The position numbers and the translations under genes are program-made. A stretch of DNA of 64,000 nucleotides from Henckelia pumila (Eukaryota; Streptophyta; Magnoliopsida; Lamiales; Gesneriaceae): assembly GCF_033568475.1 (NCBI RefSeq), contig NW_027331831.1, forward strand, positions 8,556,001 through 8,620,000, in the 5' to 3' direction. The notes under the pieces were generated by a model, which saw nothing but the letters and a program-made list of their open reading frames with translations, had not been told where the DNA came from and did no database searches. Numbering within the stretch: the stretch's first letter is position 1; every line of letters begins with the position of its first letter. Below, piece after piece: positions 1 through 11,989 of the stretch.

Positions 1-1086
1 ACTACAAGCATTTAACAACCCAATAAATGTTACTCCATCCGGTTTTACATCATCTGTCCTTCGCAGCATCTCTTGAAAAATGCTAACCGATTCCTCACTT
101 TGCCCATGTAGCCCACAACAATTAATCAAAGAATTCCAAGACATCAAATTTGTTTCTTTGGTATTATCAAAAACCATTCTAGCCTTCCCATAAGTCCCAC
201 ATTTTCCATACATATCAATCAAACCATTTGTGACAAATAAATCCAAACTCAGTCCATTCCGACATACATATCCATGAATGCACTTCCCCAAATGCAGCAA
301 CCCGGCATGCCCAGAAGCTGACAGCACAGACACTACTGTAATTTCATTAGGCCTGTTTCTTCCAAATCTCTCCTCAACAATCATCCTCCTGAAAAATCCA
401 ATAGCCTCCGAAAACAACCCGTTCTGCACGCAACCTGCAATTATACTATTCCAAAAGGGCGTATCTCTAATACCCTCAGGCACCTCATCAAACAACAAAA
501 CCGCATTCCCCACCAGTCCCACTCTCGTGTACCCCGAAATCATTGCAGTCCACGACAACACACTCCTATTCGACATTTCATCGAACACCTTCCTCGCCGC
601 ACCAACATCAACGCAATACCTCGAGTAGGCATCCAAAACCGCCGTCTGCACAGCTGGGTTTCCACCATAACCGGATTTCACCACCTGGGCTTGCACCAAA
701 TCCGTCCCATACCTCTTCAAAACACCTGGATACGACTTCAAGATAATGGAGAACACGAAATCGTTGGGCTTTGACCTGTTTTCACGCAGCATGTGACGGT
801 AAAGGAGCACTGCGGACGCATGATCCGAAGACGTTGCATAGGCGGTGATCATGGCGGCATACATGTAAATATTAGGGGAGTTGAATTTATCGAACAGCAG
901 GCGAGCATACCCAAGATTGGAGAGATGAAGTGTGCAGAAGCGGATGAGTTTGAACGCGTAGAAATGCGTCTGGCCATGACCGAGAACGATGAGATGAGCT
1001 TGGAGCTGTTTGAGGTGATTGAGGTTACTGCACTTGTCGAGGATTGATAATACATGCTTGTTTGTTGAGGGAGAAAAGGAAAGCAT
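1..1086 (-). CDS. Pentatricopeptide repeat (PPR) protein, PLS type, 5' part only
   Basis: An open frame on the minus strand runs from an ATG at 1086 to the left edge (362 codons, no stop, no intron), so the C-terminus lies outside the window. The protein starts MLSFSPSTNKHVLSILDKCS and continues with PLS-style repeat units: NIYMYAAMITAYA, KPNDFVFSIILKSYP, GAARKVFDEMSNRSVLSWTA, DTPFWNSIIAGCVQNGLFSE, RPNEITVVSVLSASGHAG, DLFVTNGLIDMYGKCG and KPDGVTFIGLLNAC. Each has the usual roughly 35-residue spacing and the W/Y-x-x-MI-x-Y/G signature. PPR proteins of this class bind organelle RNA and act in editing, splicing or stabilisation in chloroplasts or mitochondria. The visible N-terminus has no strong transit peptide. 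Whether an E or DYW tail follows, and which RNA it binds, cannot be seen. The family call is secure; an individual orthologue is not. Confidence 0.9.
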   Translation of the reverse strand, partial: MLSFSPSTNKHVLSILDKCSNLNHLKQLQAHLIVLGHGQTHFYAFKLIRFCTLHLSNLGYARLLFDKFNSPNIYMYAAMITAYATSSDHASAVLLYRHMLRENRSKPNDFVFSIILKSYPGVLKRYGTDLVQAQVVKSGYGGNPAVQTAVLDAYSRYCVDVGAARKVFDEMSNRSVLSWTAMISGYTRVGLVGNAVLLFDEVPEGIRDTPFWNSIIAGCVQNGLFSEAIGFFRRMIVEERFGRNRPNEITVVSVLSASGHAGLLHLGKCIHGYVCRNGLSLDLFVTNGLIDMYGKCGTYGKARMVFDNTKETNLMSWNSLINCCGLHGQSEESVSIFQEMLRRTDDVKPDGVTFIGLLNACS

Positions 1087-2335
1087 GTGAAGAAGAACAT
1101 ATGAATATGAATATGATTCATATGAACACCACCACAAAGTAACTGTGTATCAAGCAAACCATTTACAGTAAAAAAATTTAGATTTACTTTCTCCTTTTTT
1201 TTTAAAATTAAAAATAAAAATAATATAATTTATCGATTATATAAGGTTTTTTTTAGCAAATCGAATATATTAGTTATAAAATATTTATAGTTATTTCCTC
1301 TTCAATTATATATAACTATTATAATTTTATAAATTTATTATTAATTTTGTATTAACATTTATTAGAATGATTTTTATTAAAATTGATTAAGTTACTCACT
1401 GAAGTAACCGTACACACTCAAATAAATATTTTAATTTTGCTTTTTATTTACATTTTTTGATAAATAACAGATAAAATAGAATTTGAAAAAGATCAAATAG
1501 ATGTGAATGATCCAAATCAGACATCGAAATATCTTGCACCTAATTATGCCTTTAATTTATTAGTTTTCATACAAAATGTCCAAGACTATTTTGTCATGCC
1601 TCTAGAATTTTGTCTCCTCCACTTGAACTATTTGTCTATATTAGGATTTATCATTTTTTTGTTACTTTCTCAAAATTGACGACAAAAATCCTTAAAATAT
1701 TTATTAGCCATTTGATAATGCAAAATCCCTTTATTTAAATATTTATTTTATGTTAGTTTATATTACTATTTAATTAAATTTTACATATTTTTAATTAATC
1801 TGATGAAATTCATAATAAAATAACAATAATAGCCATTAATTTTTTTAAAAAAAAATGCTATAAGAAAATTTACTTTTATTATCCTAAAATAATTTTATTT
1901 TTAAATATATGTTAAAATTAGTTTGAAATAACAAAAATTATCAAGTTGAGATAAATATTTCATCTATGACCCGTGTGAAAAGAAACTGGTTTTTTTGACA
2001 GTGACAAGACCCCAGAAATCCAATTGAAATATCGAAGGTATATTTTAATTGCAACATCATCAATTACCACCAACAATTAAAAATAAACATCTGAATGCAA
2101 TTTCCTTAAGGCATCAGAAGAAATTTTTTTACCACAAAACCAAATACTAACAAACAAGAATATTGCAATTCCCCCTATTATGATCAGCCTAATAATAGAA
2201 TCAGAACTTTACAAGAATAATCAAATCTCTAAGTGGGAAGTGTGTATATTTTTCTTACAAAACAATTGGAACCAACAAAAAAGCCTGAAAATGATAGTGG
2301 AAACACACAGCAATGCCACACACTGCTGGAGAATC
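1087..2335. other. Intergenic, AT-rich; shared upstream/3' flank
   Basis: No coding frame is supported. The first part (1087-1160) is the leader of the PPR gene and holds a near-palindrome of ATTCATATG units at about 1100-1126. From about 1190 to 1980 the DNA is very AT-rich and shows no recognisable element. From about 2000 to 2335 lies the probable 3' untranslated region of the BPP-like gene, which is transcribed leftwards. Confidence 0.5.
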
Positions 2336-5300
2336 CTACATGATTGTGCAATTACACTTGGACTCCAGCTTTGGAGGCTTCGTGCTGTCGCACTTATATG
2401 GAGATTTAACTACGTGTGGACTGAACTTCTCTTCGGTTTCAGCAGCATCTACGGAAGCAGGTTTTGAGTCGGTTTCCAACTTCTTCTGTCGAGTTTTCTG
2501 GGATCTGGAATTACGTTTCCCTGTGTTTCTTGACCGGATTTCCGGTCTGTCTGAATTGGATTTGGCAACAAATGGGACCGTCGGTTGTAGAACTGGTTCC
2601 ACTCGTGGTGTTTCTTTATCTATTGCTATGTTCACAGCTTCATACGCGAGATTGTGGACAATGGAGCTGCAGAAGAGGATTGCATCTGTTGCTTCTTCTA
2701 GAGTCAGGCTTCGGGACTTTGTTCCGCCGGAGTCTTCCACCATGATAGTTGATTCTTCTACAATTAGTAAATGAAAGTTTCAAGAATTAGAGGAGAATAA
2801 GCTTAGGACATAATAACAAGACAAGATCATCAAGTACGGGGAAGGAAGAACAAAGAATAAGAAGCTCGAGCATAGGAAAGGGTAAAATTAAGAGAACCAG
2901 AAACACAAACGTTCGGATCCTGCTGCACATACCAGGGGCACCACGGGCTGAATCTGAAATATCAAATTCTTCAAAAGTTGTAACACCATTTTGCGCCGCC
3001 GAATCAGGGGGCTCCAGTAATTCATCTGTGTGGGAATCAATGGAATCTACATCAGAATGAGAATCAGCAGAAACAGTATCAGCATTCTCCGTTTCCATTT
3101 CTGATTTAGTATCCAACGAGCTTGGATTGTGAGCTTCTTCAACATCCACTACTACAGGACACGAACTTTGCATCTCATCTTCCCCATGACCAAAGGGCTG
3201 CGAATGTGCAGATAGCGTATCTGCATCCATTGAATTATTAGAATCAGAAGTTGAAACTGGCAAAGCTGAAACATCTTCAGAGTGGACATTCATGAGATGG
3301 TCAGTTAATTCAGCAGCAGACTTAAAGATATTGCTTTCAGAATCCATATATTCAGAAGCCAGAGATTGTTCACTTGGATCTACACATTTCGCGGCCCCGA
3401 TACTATCTTCGTGGCAACTTGGTGCTGCACTTTGGACCTGGAAGCAATGACTTGAAGCACCAGACAAAGATGAGGCGGATCGTTTGTGCATTGTAGGCAT
3501 GTCAAGCATCCAATTTTCTGCATCTGATTTTCGACCACTTGATTGCCTTTGAACCCGAGTTTCTATTTTTCTAGAATAGCCCAGATCAACAGAAGATGAT
3601 ACAGATGCACTGCTGTGCCCAATGGAGCTTCTTATGCTATTCATAGAGTCCCTCGTATAGGAGAAATCATCATAGCAGGTGGTACTTGCCGTAAAACTCC
3701 TGCTTTGGACAATGGGTCCCCTGCTGCTACTTGATTTCTTCAGCAGCAAAGAAATGCCCGCACCTTCGGAAACTTCCACCCTTGAATTTAAATTGGCCAC
3801 GCCATGCTGCAACTGCTGGTGCCCAAAGTCACCATACAGCTGATGAATAATCTCTTGATCGGTGGCAGAAGTCAGTATCCCTTCCTCAATGAGAAGTTCT
3901 GCAGGATTCTGACTCGGCTCGCTGTATGAATCTTGACACTCGACAGCAACCTCATCAAGATAATCTATCACCATGTCACCAGAACAGGTAGTTTTCAATG
4001 GTTCTGGAGTAGACTGGTCCAAAATCTCAAGCGAATTATGCCTTGTATTTATTTCCAAATTCGCACACTTAGCACAAAATTGTAAGTATTCTTCCATCAC
4101 AACTTCATCTGAAGGAAACTTGAGGCCACATTTCGAGCATGTTACCATATCTGCTGGGTCATCACCATTTGAATAATCATTCATAGCTGCAGCCTCGTCA
4201 AGTTGGCTATTTCTGTCAGTAACACCCGATTGAGAATTTACAACGGAGGGGCCATCAATTTCGCGATGCTTACTAAGAGTGGTTTCTTTCATGATCTTGC
4301 TCTCAAAATCTTCATTCAAAGCATCAGCTTGATCCATTGAAAATATTTCACCCTGCAAATTAAGATATTGTACTTTCACACTTGACTGTGTCAAATCTTC
4401 CTGGTTCAGCTCAATTTCTCTTGTATCAAGTGCTCCACTCGTTCCTTGGTCAGAACTGGCATTGCTGCTAGTTGTGATTGAAGAATTTCGGGATGTCAGA
4501 GATCGATGATGCACACTTGCAAAAGTTGAACTGGGGACACTGGACAAGAGGGGTCTAAACATATTTTGAGGGCCCTTCTTCTCCTGCATACAATTACATG
4601 AAAAAAATGTCACCATGCGAAATCACTTAAAAGATACAGTAACAAATCAAGCTTCAGGAAATGACGTGGCTGTATCATATTTGATCTGTTGGGAAACCAT
4701 AATAGAGACCAAGACGTGGTCCACAGTCCAGAATAGGCAATATTTAATAATCTCAAGTCACTCCACTTTTTATTACAATCTTTCTACTCTACTCATCCCG
4801 AAATTAGTTTAAGTATTCTTCAAATTGTAATTTCATCATGCACAAACTATCACCACTACTCTCTCTGTGTACAAACGCGAAGATGTATTTCCTTGTTTGA
4901 TGATGATTATGAAGAAACTCATCGACCGTGTTTTGAACTTCGATGGTTACAATCATTTTCTGTAAGGTGAAGGCCAGAAATAGACACCATCCAGAAAATC
5001 TGAGAAATCTGGTAAATAGCGCCAAAAAACATCAGCATTCTAGGATTAACCACAATGTTGCACTTCCGCTATGCATGGTATAGATGGATACAACTGCATA
5101 ACCTAAAGCTTGTGCACATGAAAAATAGACACACGCATACAAGATATATCGAGGGGAAAAAAAGTAATTAAATTTTCAATTAAGAGACATGGTTGGTCAC
5201 TTAACATAGCAAAAGTCATTGTTGGACTGCATTTTGAACTAAGCAGAAGTAAACAAATATCAGACAACTGAAACGGTAAGACATTATGATCCATGCCCAA

Positions 5301-7069
5301 GAAAACAAAGGGAAAATTAATACAGAAGTTGCCTAACCATTTGTCGGAGCGCCAAGTCGAAGGATCTTTTGGGAGCAGAGCTTGACAAAATTTTAGATGG
5401 TTTCTTGGAATATCCAGCAGTCTTCATATTTGGGGGAGTCCCTATGCTTCTTGGAGCTGAACGGTCTGAGCTGCTGATTAGAAAGGATTGTGGCGAGTCA
5501 GCGTCATCATCACCAGATGATGCAATCGAAGCTTTGCATTGGACACTAAATGGATCCCTATCATGACTGTGTGAGGAACTGACACTTCTAGAAGCGGTTG
5601 GAGACATGGACTGTCTTCCAGATCTGGAGCTGTTCCTTGATGCCGGAGAAGACCCTCGAACATATGATGCAGGTCTATCAGCCAGCGAGGTACGAAGATT
5701 AGGTGGGGCCTCTAAAGAAAATCCAGGGATGTTAGATTGCCATGCGTGTATTTTTGGGGAAGCAGAGTTCCCCCGACTCGTCTTGATGGGGGAGGCACCT
5801 CTAACTCCTGATGGGACGACGGCGCTGACTGAACCGGTGCTCATCCTCCTTGGGGTAGGTGTACTAGACCGCAGAGCAGGTTTTGGTTTACTCGGTGGGG
5901 GCGACAGCCTTCTTGAAGCAGAAGGCTGTCGCAAAGTAGGCGGTGGGCTTGAGTGTGTAGCCGAAAGCGGCCTACTTCTTGATTGCAGTGAATTATTACT
6001 CGACCGAGGAGATGGGCTCAAGCGTTGAGGACTTGCACTACCTCTACTATTCCTGTAACCCTTCTCTGTCTGCAGTTAAACACATATATAAACAATTTCA
6101 GATGACCATAAAAAATGAGACAACAAGTCATATCTTAATCAAGTCTTCTTGTAAGATCTTACCGGGGATGATAGCGGGACTGGAATAGGTTGACTCCTTG
6201 ACCTTCCCCTAGGTGCAAGATTAATTGGTGGTGCATCATCATCCAAAGAAGTAAAAAGAGGAGTTTCAGGAGGCGTTATCAACCTGCAACATGTTACGAA
6301 TGACACGGTAAGGAACACAAGAAAAATGAAATACTGCCAGTTACCATTTTATGCAATAAAGCAATAAGAAACAAAGTAAATAAATCTGCAAGGAAGCAAT
6401 CACTGATGGGTTTTATTTTTGCCCGAAGTTCAATATAACTTGGATAGAATCATCAGAAAAATGTTAATGCATAAACTAGTTCTTTTTATACCAACAAAAT
6501 TCAAACAAATGAAAGAAAAGAAAATCATGAACGAAATAACAAAAAGGAAAGAACCAAACCAATCATAGTCGTTTTTATCTCCCTCTGCGTTGAGCAGGTC
6601 ACTACTCTCACCCCTTGCAGGAATCGAGATTCCAAGCTTGTAATCCGGGAAGTGCCTAAACTTTGTAGCTGCCAAATGCCATAGCCAAAAAAACAAAACA
6701 AAAAAAAAACAAAACAAAAAAAAAACAAAAGACAAAAAAAAATAGAGCAACATTTGTCAATTGCCAGCAAGACTAAGCAAGTAAATAAAAAAAAAAACAC
6801 AAGGCACAATATTCGCTAAATACCAAAGCCATAAATGCAGATAATCTGAAAGCAGATCAAGGGCGTATGAACTCACAGAATATGTCATCAAAGTCGTCAT
6901 TCGACTGAAGCAAGAAATTTTCCTTTTCTTTGCTCCTCAATTCGTTGAACAGAGCAAGATCATCGTCATCTCGATAGTGAATCCCGCTCTCGAGACTACG
7001 CCCTCTCTTGTGATTCTCTACCCTCATTTCCCTTCGAGGGAAAACCCTCACAGCAGGCGATGGAGGCAT
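2336..7069 (-). CDS. BPP-like (basic proline-rich) microtubule-associated family protein with C-terminal CaaX box
   Basis: Six exons read 7069-6877, 6668-6560, 6283-6163, 6069-5338, 4583-2933 and 2757-2336; they join in frame to 1075 aa. The N-terminus has the family signature [20 protein letters not shown], then [12 protein letters not shown] and [19 protein letters not shown]. Residues about 170-370 are a basic Ser/Pro/Arg-rich tract with repeated [15 protein letters not shown] and SGRQSMSPT units. The long fifth exon encodes an acidic Ser-rich region holding a C-X2-C-X17-C-X2-C pattern (about residues 534-558), which looks like a small zinc knuckle. A basic patch ([14 protein letters not shown]) precedes the end. 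The last residues are KCNCTIM, a CaaX-type box. Arabidopsis BPP proteins bind microtubules and influence directional cell growth; that this large member does the same, and is prenylated, is inferred. The resemblance to Arabidopsis At1g27850 is from memory. Confidence 0.85.
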
Positions 7070-8269
7070 TAATTCGAAACCCTCACCTTAAATTCAGCCT
7101 ATAGTTTACCAGTCAAAACCTTTCAGAAAAAACAAGAATCCTAACTCAAACAGCAAATCATTGAAATCACGCAATTCGATCCAGCATCTCCGTGAAGAAA
7201 ATCCAACCCAACACTTATCCTCTACAACACCTGATAAGAATTAAATCCCACTTCACATTCGATATATCGAAGAAAAATGTCATCTTTTTACCCATTTGCA
7301 CCAATAGCATGTAACTCTGTATTTCTTCTGCAGCTCAACGACACCCACTTCAAATAACACCTAAACTACCAAAATCTATTAAAAAAATCCCAGACCAAAT
7401 TCAGAATCCACTTCGGAATCAGCACTCCAAACCCACTATAACTTACAACCACAGCAAACACTTTTAACGCAGGCAGCAAAATTCAGCAGCTCCAAAGAGT
7501 AAAGCAAGCTCAAGAACAAGCACAAAAATGTCATTCCACAACACCCACTTCAAGACTCACAGCTTTACTCAAAAACCCTCGAGTCCTTTTAACATTACAC
7601 GCCCCACAGGTGATCTGGATCTGAACGGAGGCGAGCAGATCAAGAGAAATCCAGGATCAGGTAAAACTGTAGAAAGAAAACCTAGAAAAGACGGATGAAA
7701 AGATGAATAAAGGGCCTAATTATTGTTCACGTGAGAGGTAGATTGCAAGGAGAGAAAGCGAAATGTGCAGCAGGCAGTAGCACCACCACCACAGCAGCGG
7801 CAAAGCTAAAAAGAAAGGAAAAAAAGAAATGGCAAATGAAATTCGTAAACAATAAAAAAAAATGAAGTGATTAACGATAATAATTGTGGAAAACAAGGTG
7901 TAAACAGTGTTATCTGGCATTGTTTTTCGCTTTATTTTACTACCTTCTATAGTCTTGTTACTCTCTCTCTCTCTGGGTCAGCTTTGATTCTCCATTTTCT
8001 TTTGTTTCTTTTTCTGCAGTCACCACATTTTCCTTCTCTTTATTCCTTCCTCTCTTTTACTTCTTGTTGTTATTATTATTATTGTTATTATTATTATTAC
8101 ACTTTATTTTTTGTTTTCCACTTCTCTTTAGTTTTACTCTTAAATTAAATGAAAAATAAAAGGAGGGTAGTGTAATAATTATAATGGTGACATAAATGAG
8201 TGGTTTGGGACATAATTCATGGTTTTGTGGGTGGCATATGCTTGGTGTTCAGAGTAGGGGTCGGAAAAT
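7070..8269 (-). promoter_or_regulatory. 5' leader and promoter region of the BPP-like gene
   Basis: About 1.2 kb without a coding frame lies upstream of the ATG at 7069. The first 600 bases are moderately GC-rich and splice-like at several places, so a long leader, possibly with a leader intron, is likely. Positions 7950-8105 hold CT-rich runs and a TTA/TTG microsatellite, which are common in plant promoters. No single TATA box stands out. The left end of a hAT-like MITE begins at 8270. Confidence 0.4.
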
Positions 8270-8807
8270 CAATGTTCTAAAAAGCGTGAAAAACGTTGTT
8301 TAAGCGCGATTAAGCGTGAAACATGAGTAAAAAGTTTCGCTTTGAGCAAAAGCGTGAAAAAATGGTCAACCATATTAAGTGAAAAAAAACGTGAAAACGC
8401 GAAAAAAAACGTAAAAAACATATTTTTTGTAAAAAAAAAATATTTAAGTTCAATTTTTAGTTTTTAATATTTTAAATGATAAATATTTAATGATATAAGT
8501 TTTTTTTCATAAATGCATCAAAATTAAATTTGCTACGATATTTCCTTTGCACCAAACCTAGCCTAACACAAATATTTTATTCCAGATAATTTGTTATTTT
8601 GAGACTTAAGTTTTTTATAATTTTAAAATTTATGTATTTATACTTAAAATTTTTAAGTTTTTATGTTATTTATTCTATTAATTAAATTATATAATTAAAA
8701 TTATACAAAAAATCAAAAACATTTTTTCACGCTTAAGTTTGTTCTAAACTCGCTTAAGTTTGTGAAGTGAAGCATGATCGTGACGTTTCGCGCTTTTTAA
8801 AACCTTG
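8270..8807. mobile_element. hAT-like MITE with degenerate ends
   Basis: The left end reads CAATGTTCTAAAAAGCGTG. The right end, read on the other strand, is CAAGGTTTTAAAAAGCGCG, giving imperfect terminal inverted repeats of about 25 bp. The interior near both ends repeats AAGCGTGAAA-type motifs, as hAT subterminal regions do. Flanking 8-mers CGGAAAAT and CGAAAAAC match at 6 of 8 positions, consistent with an old 8-bp target duplication. There is no coding capacity. Confidence 0.6.
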
Positions 8808-9479
8808 CGAAAAACTAGGTTGTCATTCAAGGGGCAGCTATTTGTCTTAAAAACACTATGAAGTTTATATATTTATTTGGATCACTTATGAAAAATATTT
8901 ATCTTAATTTTAAAAATAATTTTTATAAAAATACGTGAGACCAAACTGCACTGTTAATCGAGTTTGTGTCCGCCGTTCTGTGTTAGACTTCCCAGATGGG
9001 GCACTCTACTTGTTCATTCATTGGTGTAAAAGGGTGTGTTAGATGTCTCACGTCAACTCGTTTAAACCATTGAAATAAACAATATCTATTTTTTTGGTGG
9101 ATTTAAGCTCAAATCCATAAACTTGATCGTATCCGAAATAAATGTCCGACTTAATCGACTCAAAATTCGAATTTTCAGTAATGAGAAAATCTAGACGAAC
9201 AAAATACTGAATATGACATGTAAGTTATTTTTTCAAACAAATATTTTGTAATATAACATCCTTCCTCCATAATTCAAGTAAATGAAATCGATTTTAATTT
9301 AAATCTTTTTTTTAATGTGGGCATTTATCCACATGATTGATCTCATCGTTGATCGGAGTATTTAATAATTTGATCAATTAATATGCCAAGAGAGAATGAA
9401 TAACATAAAAAGAAACTATTGAAAATGTGTTTAGTTTTGGTATAGATGGTAAATCTTTCACGTTTGCTTCTGTTTGTGG

Positions 9480-10077
9480 CAATGTTTTCATAACCGAACC
9501 GGTAATCGAACCGATTTACCTTAAAAAAACGGTCCAACCGGTCGGACCGTTTTAACCGGACGGTCGAACCGGAAAACCGTTTATATAATATAATATAATT
9601 AATAATATATTTTAAATTTTTAAAACCTAAAAGATGTATATAAATAGAAAAATATATAGATTTATCATAGTTTGAAAACTAAATAATCATGTATATATTA
9701 AAAATATTAATTTTTTTTAGTTATATATTTTTTAAAAATTAATTAATTAATTAAAAAATCTAATATTACTAAAATAATATTTTTAATGAAATACAAATTC
9801 CAAATAATGTTGTATATATATATTAAAATATTAATTTAAGGTTTTAAAATTAAAAATATATTTTTTCAAAAAAAATAAAAAAAAATCGAAAAACCGGTTG
9901 AACCGGTTCTTGGCCGGTTCTAGGCCGGTTTTTTGACCGGTTCGAAGCCGGTTCAACCGATTCTTGGCCGGTTCTGACCGTAAAAACGGTTTTTATGAGC
10001 AATCCGGACCGGACCAGTGACCGGTTCCCGGTCGAACCGGTTGAACCGGCCGGTCCAGTTTGGTTTTGAAAACATGG
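9480..10077 (+). mobile_element. hAT MITE copy A with perfect 8-bp target duplication
   Basis: The element starts CAATGTTTTCATAACCGAAC; its right end on the other strand starts CCATGTTTTCAAAACCAAAC. The 8-mer GTTTGTGG stands directly on both sides (9472-9479 and 10078-10085). Both subterminal regions are crowded with ACCGG/CCGGT motifs, while the centre is AT-rich and non-coding. The 8-bp duplication and the CARTGTT terminus place it in the hAT superfamily. It is a sibling of the element at 10597-11135, which lies in opposite orientation. Confidence 0.88.
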
Positions 10078-10596
10078 GTTTGTGGTAAACAACATTGTCA
10101 AAAAATTTCGATGTATTCTTGCCTTGAGAATATGTTGCAAATTTCCCTTCATGTTAGGAAATTCCGTGGGGGTGTTGCCATTCTTGCTTGATATATATTA
10201 ATAAAATTTTAATCACAAATACATATTCACTTTATTTCCAAATATATGAAATAAATAATTAAACTATTTGTTTGACCTCGCGTATGGCTATATTTATATT
10301 CATATTATAAGATCGAGATTCTTGAAATAACTACCTCAATCTTCGATATCATACCAATTTTTTCTTCTAATAATTTTCTCACTTAATAAATAATATTGGT
10401 ATGTACATACAGACACGTTGTGTGTGTAAACCTAATAAATGAATATCATATATTGTTGTAGAAATTATCAATGAGAGATCAATCAAATAAAACTGACATG
10501 TATTGAAAAAAATTGTGTTGAACATGCATTTAGCAATTAAATTTGATAGAGTAGTTGAGGAAGACAATACTGGAATTGTGGAAATGAGGTTAGCGG

Positions 10597-11135
10597 CAAA
10601 TGTTTTTGGAATCGGACCGAACCGGCCGGTTCTTCGGTCCGGAACAACTCCAAGAACCGGAAAACCGGTCCAACTGGTCAGAACCGATCAAGAACCGGTT
10701 GGATTGACCAAGAATCGGAAAACCGGTTCAATCGGTTTTTCGAATTTTTTATTTTTTAAAAAAAATTTAAAATTTTTTATTTTTAAAACTTTAAATTTAA
10801 TATTTATATATATATACATTATTATTTAGAATTTTTACTTCATTAAAAAAATTATTTTAATAATTATTGATTTTTTAAATTAAATAATTTATTATTTAAA
10901 TAATTTATAAATATAATTGATATTTTGAATATATTTACATATTTATTTAGCTTTTAAACTATGTTAAATATTTTTTTTTGTCTATTTATATAATTTTGGA
11001 GTTTTTAAAATTCAAAATATATTATTCATTATATTAAATTATATAAACGATTTTTCGGTTCGACCGCTCGGTTAAAACGGTCCGACCGATTGGACCGTTT
11101 TTTTTAGGTAAACCGGTCCGGTTATGAAAACACTG
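10597..11135 (-). mobile_element. hAT MITE copy B with perfect 8-bp target duplication
   Basis: The 8-mer GTTAGCGG flanks the element exactly (10589-10596 and 11136-11143). Its right end, read on the minus strand, starts CAGTGTTTTCATAACCGGAC and then follows the left end of the copy at 9480 closely (shared GTTTACCT, AACGGTCCAA and GTCGGACCGTTTTAACCG tracts). It is therefore the same family inserted in the opposite direction, 519 bp away. It has no coding capacity. Confidence 0.88.
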
Positions 11136-11143
11136 GTTAGCGG

Positions 11144-11948
11144 GAACCTAGATTAACTTGTTGAGAATTAGATAACAAAATTATAGTACAACATCGAATA
11201 GTATTTCACCGTATTATTTATATGAGGATTATATTTGTAAGTTCACATCAAAATACCAAATTATTTTTCTAACATACTCTTATATTATTAAAAATTAATA
11301 GTTATTAAAATATAGTCCATGTATATACATAGTATACCAAAATTTACTAATACTAATATGTTAATCACGACATTAAAAGCTTCAGCCCTTTTTATTTTTG
11401 GTGAAACTTTATTCTTATCAAACTACATAAGCAACGATCCTTCAAACAAAAGGTCGAAAACATTAAAGAAAATAAAGAAAGAACCAAATTCATACAAAAA
11501 TGCACTATATAGAATACGAGCATGCTTTTGCTTCAAGGATAATAACTTTGTCTTATACACAGACCTAATTCAACTATTTGAATTAATTTCTACATACACC
11601 AACCAATACCATGCATTTGAATTTAATATTTTATTATCATGGAACCATAAAAAAAAAAAAAAAAAAAACCAATGTCAAATTTGGTGATAATTATTTTAAT
11701 TGCCTTATCAAGATTTTTGTTTTCCCAAGTGGTTGCAGCAATTATTATATTTGATTGAAGGGAGAGAAAGCTCTTTCATACTTTTAAAACTTTTCAATTT
11801 TATTCATAAACAAATAAAGATTTCGAATTTTTTTTTTATATATAAAAAGAATATGATTCCTTAACTTATTGGTGTAATGGACCACATAGCCAACAACTAG
11901 AGAACGTTTTATAATTATACCGCTGTGACAGCACACTCAATTCCTCCC

Positions 11949-11989
<41 letters not shown>

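Noticed and set aside
5606-6028. 140-codon plus-strand frame
   Set aside because: It is the antisense shadow of the Ser/Pro/Arg-rich exon 4 of the BPP-like gene.
7867-8148. 93-codon frame rich in Ser, Leu, Phe and Tyr
   Set aside because: It reads through CT-rich and TTA microsatellite DNA in the BPP-like promoter; a low-complexity artefact.
11319-11687. 122-codon open frame on the plus strand
   Set aside because: Lys/Asn/Ile/Phe-rich composition of AT-rich DNA, no family resemblance and no splice or promoter context.
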